From an uncultured beta proteobacterium (GTDB lineage Bacteria > Pseudomonadota > Gammaproteobacteria > Burkholderiales > Burkholderiaceae_B): a stretch of 33,613 nt of DNA. This document shows, piece by piece, positions 16,720 to 25,066 of this stretch. The stretch spans positions 1-33,613 of the forward strand of contig CAIYWO010000081.1 in assembly GCA_903929925.1 (NCBI GenBank), in the 5' to 3' direction. The notes under the pieces were generated by a model. That model made no database searches and had not been told where the DNA came from. It saw nothing but the letters and a program-made list of their open reading frames with translations. The position numbers and the translations under genes are program-made. Every line of letters starts with the position of its first letter. Position 1 is the stretch's first letter.

Positions 16720-16837
16720 ATTGTGTCTCCAAAAGTGTTTTAGTTATTACCTACACTGACCATACCGGCTCAGTACAAAACAAGGATTAATGCGTTTAAG
16801 ACAAATGTGTCTAAGACCTACTCCTTTCCCCTCCTAC
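16720..16837. other. 118-base spacer inside the TRAP/transketolase operon, with small inverted repeats
   Basis: This is the only sizeable gap in the minus-strand run of seven genes. ACTGA/TCAGT arms lie at 16755-16774 and AGACA/TGTCT at 16799-16812. An internal promoter or processing site before the receptor gene is possible. No strong -10/-35 pair or T-tailed terminator is seen, so the operon may continue through it. Confidence 0.25.
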
Positions 16838-17830
16838 TTAAAGTTCATTTTTAATACGATGCGACATTACTTCAGTTGAAATTCCATAACGATCATGCAA
16901 GGTCGGTAGAGCACCTGCATCCAAAAAGGCATCTGGCAAAGCAATTGGCAAAAACTTTGGCGCCAAACGCGAACGCAACAACAGACTTGCGATAGATTCC
17001 CCTAAGCCGCCAACCGTCGAATGGTTTTCGGCAACAACCACTAACCGGTCTGCGCGCTTAACTTCTCGCAGAATGGTCTCTTCATCTAACGGCTTGATAG
17101 TTGGCACATGTAAGACACTGACGCCGATACTGTCCTTTTGCAATTGTTCTGCAACCTCAAGGGCTCGCATCGTCATAATCCCAGAGGAAATAATCAGCAC
17201 CTCTCTGCCTTCACGCAAGAGTTTTGCCTTTCCCAATTCGAACTGATAGCCGTACTCATCCAACACCAGCGGTACGTTGCCTCGAAGTAGGCGCATGTAG
17301 ACCGGTCCGTTATACGCAGCTATCGCAGGGACGGCTTGCTCTATGTCTAACGCATCACAAGGATCAATGATGGTCAGGCCTGGAATCGCACGCATCATCG
17401 CCAAATCGTCTGTCGCTTGATGGCTGGGTCCATAGCCCGTCGTCAGGCCTGGTAGCGCACCACAAATCTTAACGTTGAGATTTTCCTCACAAATCACTTG
17501 GTGTATGAAATCGTAAGCCCGTCGCGTCGCGAATACTGCATAGCTTGTGGCAAAAGGAGTGAGCCCCGTTTTTGCCATACCACCTGCGGCAGCCAGCAAC
17601 AACTGTTCAGCCATCCCCATCTGGAAAAACCGCTCTGGATAAGCCTGAGCAAAGATATGCAAGTCTGTGTACTTGCTGAGGTCTGCTGTCATCCCCACAA
17701 TATCTGGGCGACTCTCGCCAAGCGCTGCAAGTGCTTTACCGAAGGGTGCCGCACGCACGCGCTGTCCTTCAGATGCGATAGAGGCAATCATTGCCGAAGT
17801 GGTCAGCCGAGGTTTAGCTGGTGCGTTCAT
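16838..17830 (-). CDS. Transketolase C-terminal subunit (split enzyme)
   Basis: Pyrimidine-binding and C-terminal domains of a two-gene transketolase, 330 aa. The catalytic Glu that activates TPP is Glu75 in MGMAEQ, and His137 in GYGPSHQA matches the substrate His of the fused enzyme. The C-terminal transketolase domain is seen from about residue 195 (LREGREVLIISSG) to VVVAENHSTVGGLGES. ATG 17830 overlaps the TGA of the N-subunit gene (ATGA) and has GGAGAG about eight bases upstream. It needs the N-subunit encoded just before it to be active. The pair is clearly different in sequence from the fused enzyme at 11112. Confidence 0.92.
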   Translation of the reverse strand: MNAPAKPRLTTSAMIASIASEGQRVRAAPFGKALAALGESRPDIVGMTADLSKYTDLHIFAQAYPERFFQMGMAEQLLLAAAGGMAKTGLTPFATSYAVFATRRAYDFIHQVICEENLNVKICGALPGLTTGYGPSHQATDDLAMMRAIPGLTIIDPCDALDIEQAVPAIAAYNGPVYMRLLRGNVPLVLDEYGYQFELGKAKLLREGREVLIISSGIMTMRALEVAEQLQKDSIGVSVLHVPTIKPLDEETILREVKRADRLVVVAENHSTVGGLGESIASLLLRSRLAPKFLPIALPDAFLDAGALPTLHDRYGISTEVMSHRIKNEL

Positions 17831-18678
17831 GCGCGCTCTCCACTTCCATAAGTTGAATCCAAAATTTCTAGCGCTTGTTGCCACTCAGGCGGATCAACAC
17901 GGATAAAGTGATTTTTTTCACGCGCCTCTAAAAACGGGACGCCTTTGCCCATCAGCGTGTCACAAATGATGACGCGGGGTTTCTTTTCTGTCACAGAGCG
18001 GGCCACATCAAACGCGTCACGCACGGCATACAGGTCATTACCGTCGACTCGCTGCACATGCCAGCCAAACGACTGCCACTTATCAACTAAGGGCTCAAAT
18101 CCCATCACCTTCGAAGACGCACCATCCGCTTGCTGATTGTTGATATCAACTAAACAGATCAGATTTGAGAGCTGGTGGTGGCTCGCGCCCATCGCCGCTT
18201 CCCAGGTCGCACCCTCGTCTAACTCGCCGTCTGACATCGAGTTGTAGACGAAGGCATCAATTTTTTGATGACGCAACCCAAGGGCCACGCCGACTGCAAT
18301 CGCCAAACCTTGCCCTAGAGAGCCGCCCGACATCTCCATCCCTGGCGTATAGGACGCCATGCCAGACATCGGCAACCGACTATCGTCGCCACCGTAGGTT
18401 TCCATTTCCTCTTTAGGTATGACGCCAGCTTCGAGTAACGCTGCGTAATGCGCAATCGCGTAGTGGCCGTGCGAGAGTAGAAATCGATCGCGCTGCACCC
18501 ACTCAGGATCCTCGGGCTTGAAATTCATGGCATGGCAATAAGCCACAGCCAGTACATCGGCATAGCCTAAGGCCTGGCCAACATACCCTTGGCCTTGAAT
18601 CTCACCCATCTGAACCGAGTAGCGCCGGATACGGTAGGCGCTCTGCGCCAACGCGCGATCGGTTGGTTTTTGTTTCAT
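17827..18678 (-). CDS. Transketolase N-terminal subunit (split enzyme)
   Basis: TPP pyrophosphate-binding domain, 283 aa. His70 and His72 (LSHGHY) match the site histidines. The TPP/Mg motif, usually GDG, reads SDGELDEG (149-156), and Asn180 in VDINNQQADG completes the metal site. SGGSLGQGLAIAVG (117-130) is the usual Gly-rich stretch. GGAGA sits five bases before ATG 18678. It is the first gene of the minus-strand operon and is divergent from the LysR regulator. Split transketolases of this kind are known in sulfo-transketolase (SqwGH) and apulose-phosphate transketolase pathways, as well as in many unassigned clusters; the real substrate here is unknown. Confidence 0.92.
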   Translation of the reverse strand: MKQKPTDRALAQSAYRIRRYSVQMGEIQGQGYVGQALGYADVLAVAYCHAMNFKPEDPEWVQRDRFLLSHGHYAIAHYAALLEAGVIPKEEMETYGGDDSRLPMSGMASYTPGMEMSGGSLGQGLAIAVGVALGLRHQKIDAFVYNSMSDGELDEGATWEAAMGASHHQLSNLICLVDINNQQADGASSKVMGFEPLVDKWQSFGWHVQRVDGNDLYAVRDAFDVARSVTEKKPRVIICDTLMGKGVPFLEAREKNHFIRVDPPEWQQALEILDSTYGSGERA

Positions 18679-18782
18679 GACTGTCTCCGTGCATGTGCCT
18701 GAGTTTTCTCAGTGCCAGCGTGTTGTTGAGAAATACTAGCAACTTGACAGAACGAAAACAAATGAATAATTTAGCCATATAG

Positions 18783-18797
18783 ATGAATTAAATTCAT
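18783..18797. promoter_or_regulatory. LysR-type T-N11-A palindrome between split transketolase and LysR genes
   Basis: ATGAATTAAATTCAT is a perfect palindrome around a central A and contains the T-N11-A core of LysR sites (T18784, A18796). It lies 15 bases before the LysR start and 104 bases from the transketolase start, which is the usual place for autoregulation plus activation of the divergent operon. On the minus strand TTTACA (a 5/6 match to TTGACA) abuts it, so it may lie between -35 and -10 of the operon promoter. A small hairpin CTGAG-TTTT-CTCAG (18699-18712) lies in the operon leader. Confidence 0.6.
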
Positions 18798-18811
18798 GTA
18801 AAAAGAGAATA

Positions 18812-19717
18812 ATGAGAAAGATCCCCCCGCTAAAGTCCGTGCAAGCGTTTGAGGCCGCCTCGCGGTTAGGATCGTTCGTGGCGGCTGCTACTGAACTGCA
18901 CCTAACCCCATCGGCCATCAGTCACCAAGTACGGATGCTTGAGCAGCGCCTGGGAATTGCGCTATTTCACCGAACCCATCGAAGCGTTGAACTTACTGAC
19001 ATTGGACGCCGCTATGCCGAGTCCGTGTCCGAAGCCTTCAGCCTGATCGAAGCCAGTACCCGCAGCATTGAGCGTGCGGGCAAAAGCGATATCTTGACGA
19101 TTCATAGCGTGCCGAGCATCGCTGCTCAATGGCTCATGCCTCGCCTATCCCGGTTTTCTGCGATGCATGCAGACATCGATGTAAGACTCAACGCATCGTC
19201 TGCGCCTGTTGACCTTGCTGCAGGAGAGGCTGATTTTGATATTCGCTACGGAAACTTTTTTCCAGATGCTGGTGTGATGGTCGAACCCTTTCCTGCTGAA
19301 AGAATCGTGGTGAATTGCTCAACCTCGATGCTTCCAGGGCGGCGTTTACCAAAAAAAGGCTTCACCTTAACGGGGAAAACCTTGATCCACACCGAGGTGA
19401 ACAGATATACATGGAGAGACTGGTTCAAGGACCACTCTGAACACAGCATTGATCTTGAAAGAGGGCCCCGCTTCGATCGTTCCTTTATGGCGATCAACTG
19501 CGCAGTGGATGGCCTAGGCATTGCACTAGAAAGCACTTTGCTGATCGAGCGAGAGCTAGAAAGTAAAAAACTAGTTCTGCCTTTGGGCTTAGTTGGACCA
19601 CAAATCGTATGCCATCAACTGACCTACCTCAAATCGAAAGGGCACATCCAAAAAATGAAAGCCTTCCGAAAATGGCTATTTGAAGAGCTAAACCAATCGA
19701 TGACCAAGCTAGGTTAG
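18812..19717 (+). CDS. LysR family transcriptional regulator, GcvA-like
   Basis: DNA-binding regulator, 301 aa. The winged helix-turn-helix (about 5-65) has VQAFEAASRLGSFVAAA and PSAISHQVRMLEQRLGIALF, with the HRTHRSVELTDIGRRY wing typical of the GcvA subgroup. The effector domain spans about 90-295 (IHSVPSIAAQWLMPRL, DFDIRYG). AAGAG precedes ATG 18812. Divergent from the split transketolase/TRAP operon, it most likely controls it through the adjacent T-N11-A palindrome. The inducer is presumably the imported compound or an early product; that part is inference. Confidence 0.94.
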   Translation: MRKIPPLKSVQAFEAASRLGSFVAAATELHLTPSAISHQVRMLEQRLGIALFHRTHRSVELTDIGRRYAESVSEAFSLIEASTRSIERAGKSDILTIHSVPSIAAQWLMPRLSRFSAMHADIDVRLNASSAPVDLAAGEADFDIRYGNFFPDAGVMVEPFPAERIVVNCSTSMLPGRRLPKKGFTLTGKTLIHTEVNRYTWRDWFKDHSEHSIDLERGPRFDRSFMAINCAVDGLGIALESTLLIERELESKKLVLPLGLVGPQIVCHQLTYLKSKGHIQKMKAFRKWLFEELNQSMTKLG

Positions 19718-19756
19718 TGCAGTGCAGTAGTTATGGCACCGCGCTAACCAAATATT

Positions 19757-20806
19757 TCAAAATAGAAATACGCCTTTACCTGAAGTTTGTTTATCAAACA
19801 ATTGATAGGCCTGTGCAGCATCGTTAAATCCCCAGCGATGTGTAAAGAGCGCATCGACATCGATCCCACGCTCAGCAACAAACCGCGCGCAGTCCCCTTG
19901 CCCAACGGTTGAGAACGTCCAGGAACCAATGATCGTGACTTGGCGACGCAACATATCCGGACTGACATCAATTGTGACGTTGCCTCCCTCACCTACGTAA
20001 CACGCCTTTCCCCAAGTTCGGACACATTGAACCGCTTGTTTACGAGCTGCTGAATTTGAGGAGGCATCAATCGACGCATGCGCACCGAGCCCGTGTGTCA
20101 GCTCTTTAATGGCCTGCACAGGGTCCTCTTTACCCGGATTGATTACTGCATCCGCGCCCAAGTCTTTAGCGCGTGCTAAACGCTCTTCGCTAACATCCAA
20201 GGCAATTACCCGGGCCCCCATCGCATGCGCCAGTTGCGTTGATGAAAGCCCCACAGGTCCTTGCCCAAAGATCGCAATAGTTTGGTCACCTTTTAAATCA
20301 AGACGATGTAAAGCCCCCCATGCCGTACCTGTTCCGCAGGCAATCGCCGCACCCGTTTCAAATGTCAGCGCATCGGGAAGCTCAACGATGGTACTCGCTG
20401 GGCATTTCATGTACTTGGCATGTGAACCGTGGCCCGTCACGCCATAGACTTCTTTAACCCCCTCGTCGCAAAGCTGCATCCAGCCCGTCGAGCAGTGAGG
20501 ACAAGCGCCGCAACCGCGGTAATGATGCACCATGGCACGCTGCCCTACGTAGGCTCTTTTCGGGTTCACCCCTGCGCCAACAGCAACGACTACACCGCAG
20601 GGCTCGTGCCCAGCGACGACGGAGGGAGCATCCTTATAGCCAAGCAGTTTGAGGCCCTCGCCACGAGGCGACCGATAAAACTTTAGATCACTGCCACACA
20701 TCCCAGAGGCCTTGATCTCAAGCACGACCTCATCGGGGCCAGGCGTAGGATCTGGAAAGTCGAGGTATTCAATTTTGCTGTCTCCAGCAAAGACGATTCC
20801 TTTCAC
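19757..20806 (-). CDS. Zinc-dependent alcohol dehydrogenase (MDR family)
   Basis: Medium-chain dehydrogenase, 349 aa. Catalytic zinc ligands are likely Cys37 (GMCGSD) and His67/Glu68 (AGHEPCG); the structural zinc lobe is complete with Cys99, Cys102, Cys105 and Cys113 (GCGACPHCSTGWMQLC). The nucleotide motif FGQGPVGLSSTQLA is followed by Asp in VIALDVSEER, suggesting NAD(H). It begins with GTG at 20804-20806, supported by GAGGGGA upstream. It converges on the LysR gene and diverges from a small Trp-rich gene. Such enzymes oxidise secondary alcohols, sugar alcohols or acid sugars, so it may belong to the transketolase/TRAP pathway even though it is transcribed separately. Confidence 0.93.
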   Translation of the reverse strand: MKGIVFAGDSKIEYLDFPDPTPGPDEVVLEIKASGMCGSDLKFYRSPRGEGLKLLGYKDAPSVVAGHEPCGVVVAVGAGVNPKRAYVGQRAMVHHYRGCGACPHCSTGWMQLCDEGVKEVYGVTGHGSHAKYMKCPASTIVELPDALTFETGAAIACGTGTAWGALHRLDLKGDQTIAIFGQGPVGLSSTQLAHAMGARVIALDVSEERLARAKDLGADAVINPGKEDPVQAIKELTHGLGAHASIDASSNSAARKQAVQCVRTWGKACYVGEGGNVTIDVSPDMLRRQVTIIGSWTFSTVGQGDCARFVAERGIDVDALFTHRWGFNDAAQAYQLFDKQTSGKGVFLF

Positions 20807-20845
20807 TGTTTGTCCCCTCGCGATAAACGTTGATTAAAGCTATCT

Positions 20846-20880
20846 CTATCTGATAGTCGTTATGATCTGCAGGGATCATA
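20846..20880. promoter_or_regulatory. Two inverted repeats in the spacer before the zinc dehydrogenase
   Basis: CTATC-T-GATAG (20846-20856) is a perfect 11-base palindrome, and TATGATC-N6-GATCATA (20861-20880) has perfect seven-base arms. Both lie in the 137-base gap between the minus-strand dehydrogenase and the plus-strand Trp-rich gene. They could be operators for either promoter. No regulator gene is immediately adjacent. Confidence 0.45.
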
Positions 20881-20943
20881 CCTGAGGCCATGACTGCGAT
20901 CATCCTCACGACTGATCAAGTCTTATAACAATAGAGTTAAACC

Positions 20944-21165
20944 ATGAACCCACTTAACCCGAAAAAACTACTCCTCACTAAGTGGACGGCAAAGCAACCT
21001 GTCGCTAAGAATAAGCACTTCTTGGTATCAAAAGTACATTACCCAGAGCCACCTGATACAAAAATTGAATTCGTCGAACTAGAAGCTATTTACTCGGGGA
21101 AGATTCAGCTAGTACCATGGCGTGATCTTCAGGATGACAGCATCTGGGTACAGGGTTGGAAATAA
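20944..21165 (+). CDS. TIGR02450-type small Trp-rich protein
   Basis: A 73-aa conserved protein of unknown function. It begins MNPLNPKKLLLTKWTA, a signature of the small tryptophan-containing family listed as TIGR02450, and ends with VPWRDLQDDSIWVQGWK, again the family wording. Three Trp and several charged residues, no signal peptide and no membrane segment. Relatives are usually found as single genes in proteobacteria and are not tied to a pathway. It is on the same strand as the CoA ligase that follows about 100 bases later, but a link is not evident. Confidence 0.85.
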   Translation: MNPLNPKKLLLTKWTAKQPVAKNKHFLVSKVHYPEPPDTKIEFVELEAIYSGKIQLVPWRDLQDDSIWVQGWK

Positions 21166-21271
21166 TGATCTCAATCCGAGATAAATGCTTGCCATTCAAT
21201 TAATCGTCAGTTAACTTTTGTTCCAGAGACACCGCTCTGATAACAATTGCACGACAAAAATTGAGTTCAAC

Positions 21272-22849
21272 ATGACAAATTCTAGTGGCGCGATACTAGA
21301 CAAGACCTACTCTGGCCCAACGATGGGTGGCATGATTGTTAACTTGCTTAGCCGCTACCCGACGCGCTCAGCATTTATCAATCCTGACGGGGCGCACATC
21401 ACCTACGATACGATCGCGCGGCGAATCGCTTACCTACTAGAAGTCTTTCAAAATTTAGGTTTAAAGCGTGGCGACGCTATCGTGCAGATGTGCGGAAATC
21501 GCGCAGACGTTTTTGCGGTGATGGCGGCATGCTATATCGGCCGCTTTCGATCCGTTGCGCTTCAGCCTCTTGGAGGTATTGATGACCAACTGTACATCTT
21601 GAACAATTGTGAAGCCAAAATACTAATCGTTGATGAAGGCCGACTACAAAGAGCGAATGAACTCAAGCAACGCTCCACACAATCATTCGATATTTTTAGT
21701 CACGACGCCAACGCAAACGCGGCAGGACTGTGGGATAACTTCGATCCAGCTATCAGTCCTATGCTTACGGACCTTAGCGAACCAGACGATATCGTTCGTT
21801 TGATTTATACCGGTGGCACAACAGGAAAATCAAAGGGCGTTATGGGCACGAGCTGCTCGCTTGCCACGAACGCCCTATTTAGAATGGCTGGTCACAATTG
21901 GGTCGATCTACGCTTACTGTGCTCGACGCCATTGTCACATGCAGCCGGTGCAATGATTGTCCCAGTGCTCTGGCACGGGGGTACGATTGTGCTGCACGAC
22001 GGGTTTGACCCAGACAGACTTATTAGCGACATTGAATCAGGAACTGCCAACGCCCTGTACTTGGTTCCAACTATGATTTATCGGCTGCTTGACCATCCGA
22101 AAAGCAGCCAGTTGGCAAAGGCAGGCCTTCGCATGCTGATGTACGGCGCAGCCCCTATTTCACCACCCCGCCTCTTACAAGCGAGGGAGCTGCTTGGCCC
22201 CATCCTGATACAGCACTACGGCCTCACTGAAGCACCAAGCACCGTGCTGAGCTTGTCTGAAGTAGATCATTTAGATGACTCGTTGCTTGCCTCCGCCGGC
22301 AAGCCGTATCCAGGAGCTACGGTAAAGATTCTAGACAATGACGGACAAGAGGTACCGAGAGGTACCGTCGGTGAAATCTGTATTCGCGGTGACCTTGTCA
22401 TGAAAGGCTACTTCAAAGAGCCTGAACTCACAGCGCTCGCACTACGACACGGCTGGCTTTACTCAGGCGATCTGGCCTACCAAAATGAACGCGGCTATTT
22501 TTTCATCGTTGACCGCGCAAAAGATATGATCATTAGCGGGGGCTTTAATGTGTACCCAAAAGAAGTAGAGGATGTCATCGCCACCCATCCCGCTGTCGCA
22601 TCAGTTGCAGTCATTGGCATTCCAGATGCAGACTGGGGTGAAGCAGTTAAAGCAGTCGTCGTACTCAAAGCGGGTTGCGGGGTATCTGCACAGGAACTCA
22701 CGCAGAGAGTGAAGTCTGCAAAAGGTGCGGTTCAAGCACCTAAGACGGTGGACTTCGTCGAGACCTTACCGCTCACCCCACTGGGCAAGTTAGACAAGAA
22801 AGCATTACGCGCTATTTATTGGAATAACAAGGAACGCAGCATCAACTAA
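21272..22849 (+). CDS. AMP-forming acyl-CoA ligase
   Basis: Activates a carboxylic acid to its CoA thioester with ATP, 525 aa. Motifs in order: the ATP loop IYTGGTTGKSKGVMG (178-192), YGLTEAPS near residue 318, LYSGDLAYQNERGYFFIVDR, KDMIISGGFNVYPKEVED at the domain hinge, and the catalytic Lys506 in PLGKLDKK. ATG 21272 is the likeliest start; a frame extends 18 codons up to a TTG at 21218, and the ribosome site is weak in both cases. It is first in a run of Bug receptor, thiolase-like and DUF35 genes, so the imported acid is probably activated here. Fatty, aryl and branched acids are all possible substrates. Confidence 0.92.
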   Translation: MTNSSGAILDKTYSGPTMGGMIVNLLSRYPTRSAFINPDGAHITYDTIARRIAYLLEVFQNLGLKRGDAIVQMCGNRADVFAVMAACYIGRFRSVALQPLGGIDDQLYILNNCEAKILIVDEGRLQRANELKQRSTQSFDIFSHDANANAAGLWDNFDPAISPMLTDLSEPDDIVRLIYTGGTTGKSKGVMGTSCSLATNALFRMAGHNWVDLRLLCSTPLSHAAGAMIVPVLWHGGTIVLHDGFDPDRLISDIESGTANALYLVPTMIYRLLDHPKSSQLAKAGLRMLMYGAAPISPPRLLQARELLGPILIQHYGLTEAPSTVLSLSEVDHLDDSLLASAGKPYPGATVKILDNDGQEVPRGTVGEICIRGDLVMKGYFKEPELTALALRHGWLYSGDLAYQNERGYFFIVDRAKDMIISGGFNVYPKEVEDVIATHPAVASVAVIGIPDADWGEAVKAVVVLKAGCGVSAQELTQRVKSAKGAVQAPKTVDFVETLPLTPLGKLDKKALRAIYWNNKERSIN

Positions 22850-22873
22850 TTTAGGCCCCTCGCGGAGAGCATG

Positions 22874-23866
22874 ATGACCAATCGCAATTTCAAGCAGTTT
22901 CTAGCGGCACTATCTCTATGTGTTAGTTCGGCTATCTCTGTGGCGCAAACCTATCCTGATCGTCCCATCAAGATGATCGTTCCTGCACCTGCCGGTTCGT
23001 TCGCTGACATTGTCGGTCGGGAGTTTGGAACACGACTATCAAAGAAGCTTGGGCAGCCAGTCGTGATTGATAACAAAGGTGGGGCAAGTGGCGCAATCGC
23101 CTATTCTGCAGCCGCGAAATCACCCGCTGACGGCTACACCATCTTAGTGACTAACACGGGCCCATCCGCGATCAACCCAGAACTGTTTCGCAGCAAAGGG
23201 CTAAGCTACAACCCAATCGCCGACCTAGATCCAATCGCCCTCATCTGCCTGACTCCAGTCGCTCTGCTTGTCAAAGCGGACTCCCCTTGGAAATCTGTCT
23301 CTGACATCGTCAATTTCGCAGGCAAGAATCCAGACAAACTATCCTTTGGGACAACGGGTAGCGGGCAGTTGAACCACTTGTCAGCGGAGTACCTAAACTC
23401 AGTTGCAAAGATCCGTACGACGCACATACCTTATACGTCTGGTCCTGCAGCGATTACTGACTTGATAGCGGGTCGGATCGACTATCTCTTCTATCCCCCA
23501 GCCAATGGCAAGCCGATGATCGACGACGGCCGCTTACGTGCACTGGCGGTCACGAGTATGAAGAGAACAGTTTCATTACCGAGCGTACCTAGCCTTGCCG
23601 AACTCGGATACAAAGAGTTTGATCTGAGCGCTTGGTTTGGACTTGCCGTTCCTGCGGGAACCCCTAACGATATTGCACAAAAGCTTTGGTCCGTATCAAA
23701 AGAAATCGCCTCTGATCCAGAGTACGTCGAGAGACTGAAGCAATTGGGCATTGATGACGTCTTACATTGGCAAAAAATGACACGCGCAGAGTTGAAAAAG
23801 TTTCATAGTGATGAAGTCGATCGCTGGGGTGCGATTGTCAAACTCGCCGGTGCTAGTGCCAATTAA
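22874..23866 (+). CDS. Bug/TctC-type tripartite tricarboxylate receptor (first)
   Basis: Periplasmic binding protein, 330 aa. The signal peptide ends near VAQ/TYP; the family start YPDRPIKMIVPAPAGSFADIVGRE follows, with GQPVVIDNKGGASG, PADGYTILVTNTG and HIPYTSGPAAITDLIAGRIDY, all standard for Bug proteins. GGAGA lies five bases before ATG 22874 (ATG 22871 is too close). There are no TctA/TctB membrane genes nearby, as is usual for the large orphan Bug families of Burkholderiales. Position between a CoA ligase and a thiolase-like gene suggests it captures the acid they process. Confidence 0.95.
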   Translation: MTNRNFKQFLAALSLCVSSAISVAQTYPDRPIKMIVPAPAGSFADIVGREFGTRLSKKLGQPVVIDNKGGASGAIAYSAAAKSPADGYTILVTNTGPSAINPELFRSKGLSYNPIADLDPIALICLTPVALLVKADSPWKSVSDIVNFAGKNPDKLSFGTTGSGQLNHLSAEYLNSVAKIRTTHIPYTSGPAAITDLIAGRIDYLFYPPANGKPMIDDGRLRALAVTSMKRTVSLPSVPSLAELGYKEFDLSAWFGLAVPAGTPNDIAQKLWSVSKEIASDPEYVERLKQLGIDDVLHWQKMTRAELKKFHSDEVDRWGAIVKLAGASAN

Positions 23867-23884
23867 TTTCTATTTCTTCAAATA

Positions 23885-25066
23885 ATGGTTGAAAGCGTGA
23901 AGCGAAAAGATAAAGCGTACATCGCAGGGATTTTTGAGCATCCCACAAGGCATGCTCCAGATAAGTCGCTAGTTCAATTACATGCTGAGTGTGCGTTGGG
24001 CGCCCTGAAAGATGCGGGGCTAAGCGCTAAGGATGTAGATGGATTCTTTGGCGGACGGGATATTCCGGGCTCTAATGCGAATTGGTTTATTGATCACATG
24101 AACCTGAAGCTTCGCCACATCGACTCAACCGATGCAGGCGGATGCTCGCCCTTAATTCATGTTTCACATGCAGTGGATGCGATCTCGTCTGGTCGCTGTA
24201 ACGTTGCACTGATCATCCTCGCTGGCAGACCGCGTAGCGAACAAATGAAGACGGGCACCGCACCCCGGCCTTGTGAACCGGATCGTCCAGATGCGCTTTG
24301 GGAGGCGGGTTACCGCCCCACGATATCGACGGCCTACGCCATGATGATGTCTAGGCACATGCATGAATACGGCACTACCTTGGAACAACTGGCATGGGTC
24401 CGTGTCGCAGCCTCCGAGCACGCCAAGCACAACCCTAATGCCATGTTCAACAAGCCTGTAACCGTTGACGATGTGATGCGCTCACCTTTGGTAGCGTCAC
24501 CTCTGCGCAGAATGGACTGCTGTGTCATTAGCGATGGCGGTGGTGCGATCGTATTAGTGAGCCCTGAAATTGCTAAAACACTAAAAAATCCGCTGGTGCG
24601 TGTGATTGGTGCTGGTCATACGGTACACGGACAAAACGGAGGCAACGCCTCCTTAACCACAACCGGTGCATCAATAAGCGGACCGATGGCATTTGCCGAG
24701 GCAGGTGTAACTGCTAAAGATTTTAAATACGCTTCGATCTACGACAACTTTACGATCATGGTCTTGATGCAACTGGAAGACCTGGGCTTTTGTAAAAAAG
24801 GCGAAGGTGGAAAGTTTGTTGCGGATGGCAAACTAATCTCGGGGAACGGCCCGCTTGCCATCAATACAGACGGTGGCGGACTTTGCAACAATCACCCAAG
24901 CAACCGTGGCGGTATCACGAAGCTCATTGAGGCGACACGTCAACTGCGAGGCACTGCCCACCCTGCCGTGCAAGTTAAAAACTGTGATCTTGCATTAGCG
25001 TCCGGCCCTGGCGGTTTTATCGGTACAGGCTATGCCCACGCTACTGTCGTTCTTGAGAGGCTATAG
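23885..25066 (+). CDS. Thiolase-like protein, SCP-x/Ltp type
   Basis: Acyl-CoA enzyme with the thiolase fold, 393 aa. It belongs to the SCP-x/lipid-transfer-type branch: YDNFTIMVLMQLEDLGFC (286-303) and GGLCNNHPSNRGG (331-343) then IEATRQLRG. The N-terminal nucleophile region reads DAGGCSPL (83-90), where Cys87 is one residue off the usual thiolase Cys by my alignment, and the C-terminal Cys-Gly-Gly region reads ALASGPGGF. His337 is kept. The next gene, starting right after its stop codon, is a DUF35 Zn-ribbon protein. Such pairs can be retro-aldolases (as in steroid side-chain breakdown) rather than thiolases; that function here is inference. Confidence 0.88.
   Translation: MVESVKRKDKAYIAGIFEHPTRHAPDKSLVQLHAECALGALKDAGLSAKDVDGFFGGRDIPGSNANWFIDHMNLKLRHIDSTDAGGCSPLIHVSHAVDAISSGRCNVALIILAGRPRSEQMKTGTAPRPCEPDRPDALWEAGYRPTISTAYAMMMSRHMHEYGTTLEQLAWVRVAASEHAKHNPNAMFNKPVTVDDVMRSPLVASPLRRMDCCVISDGGGAIVLVSPEIAKTLKNPLVRVIGAGHTVHGQNGGNASLTTTGASISGPMAFAEAGVTAKDFKYASIYDNFTIMVLMQLEDLGFCKKGEGGKFVADGKLISGNGPLAINTDGGGLCNNHPSNRGGITKLIEATRQLRGTAHPAVQVKNCDLALASGPGGFIGTGYAHATVVLERL

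Noticed and set aside
16838-18678. Split transketolase read as one gene broken by a frameshift
   Set aside because: The C-subunit has its own ATG in an ATGA overlap with a GGAGAG ribosome site, both parts have complete domains, and split transketolases are a known form.
18679-18811. TPP riboswitch in the leader of the split transketolase operon
   Set aside because: I looked for the conserved CTGAGA and related thi-box pieces; only a short CTGAG hairpin is present and no full aptamer can be built.
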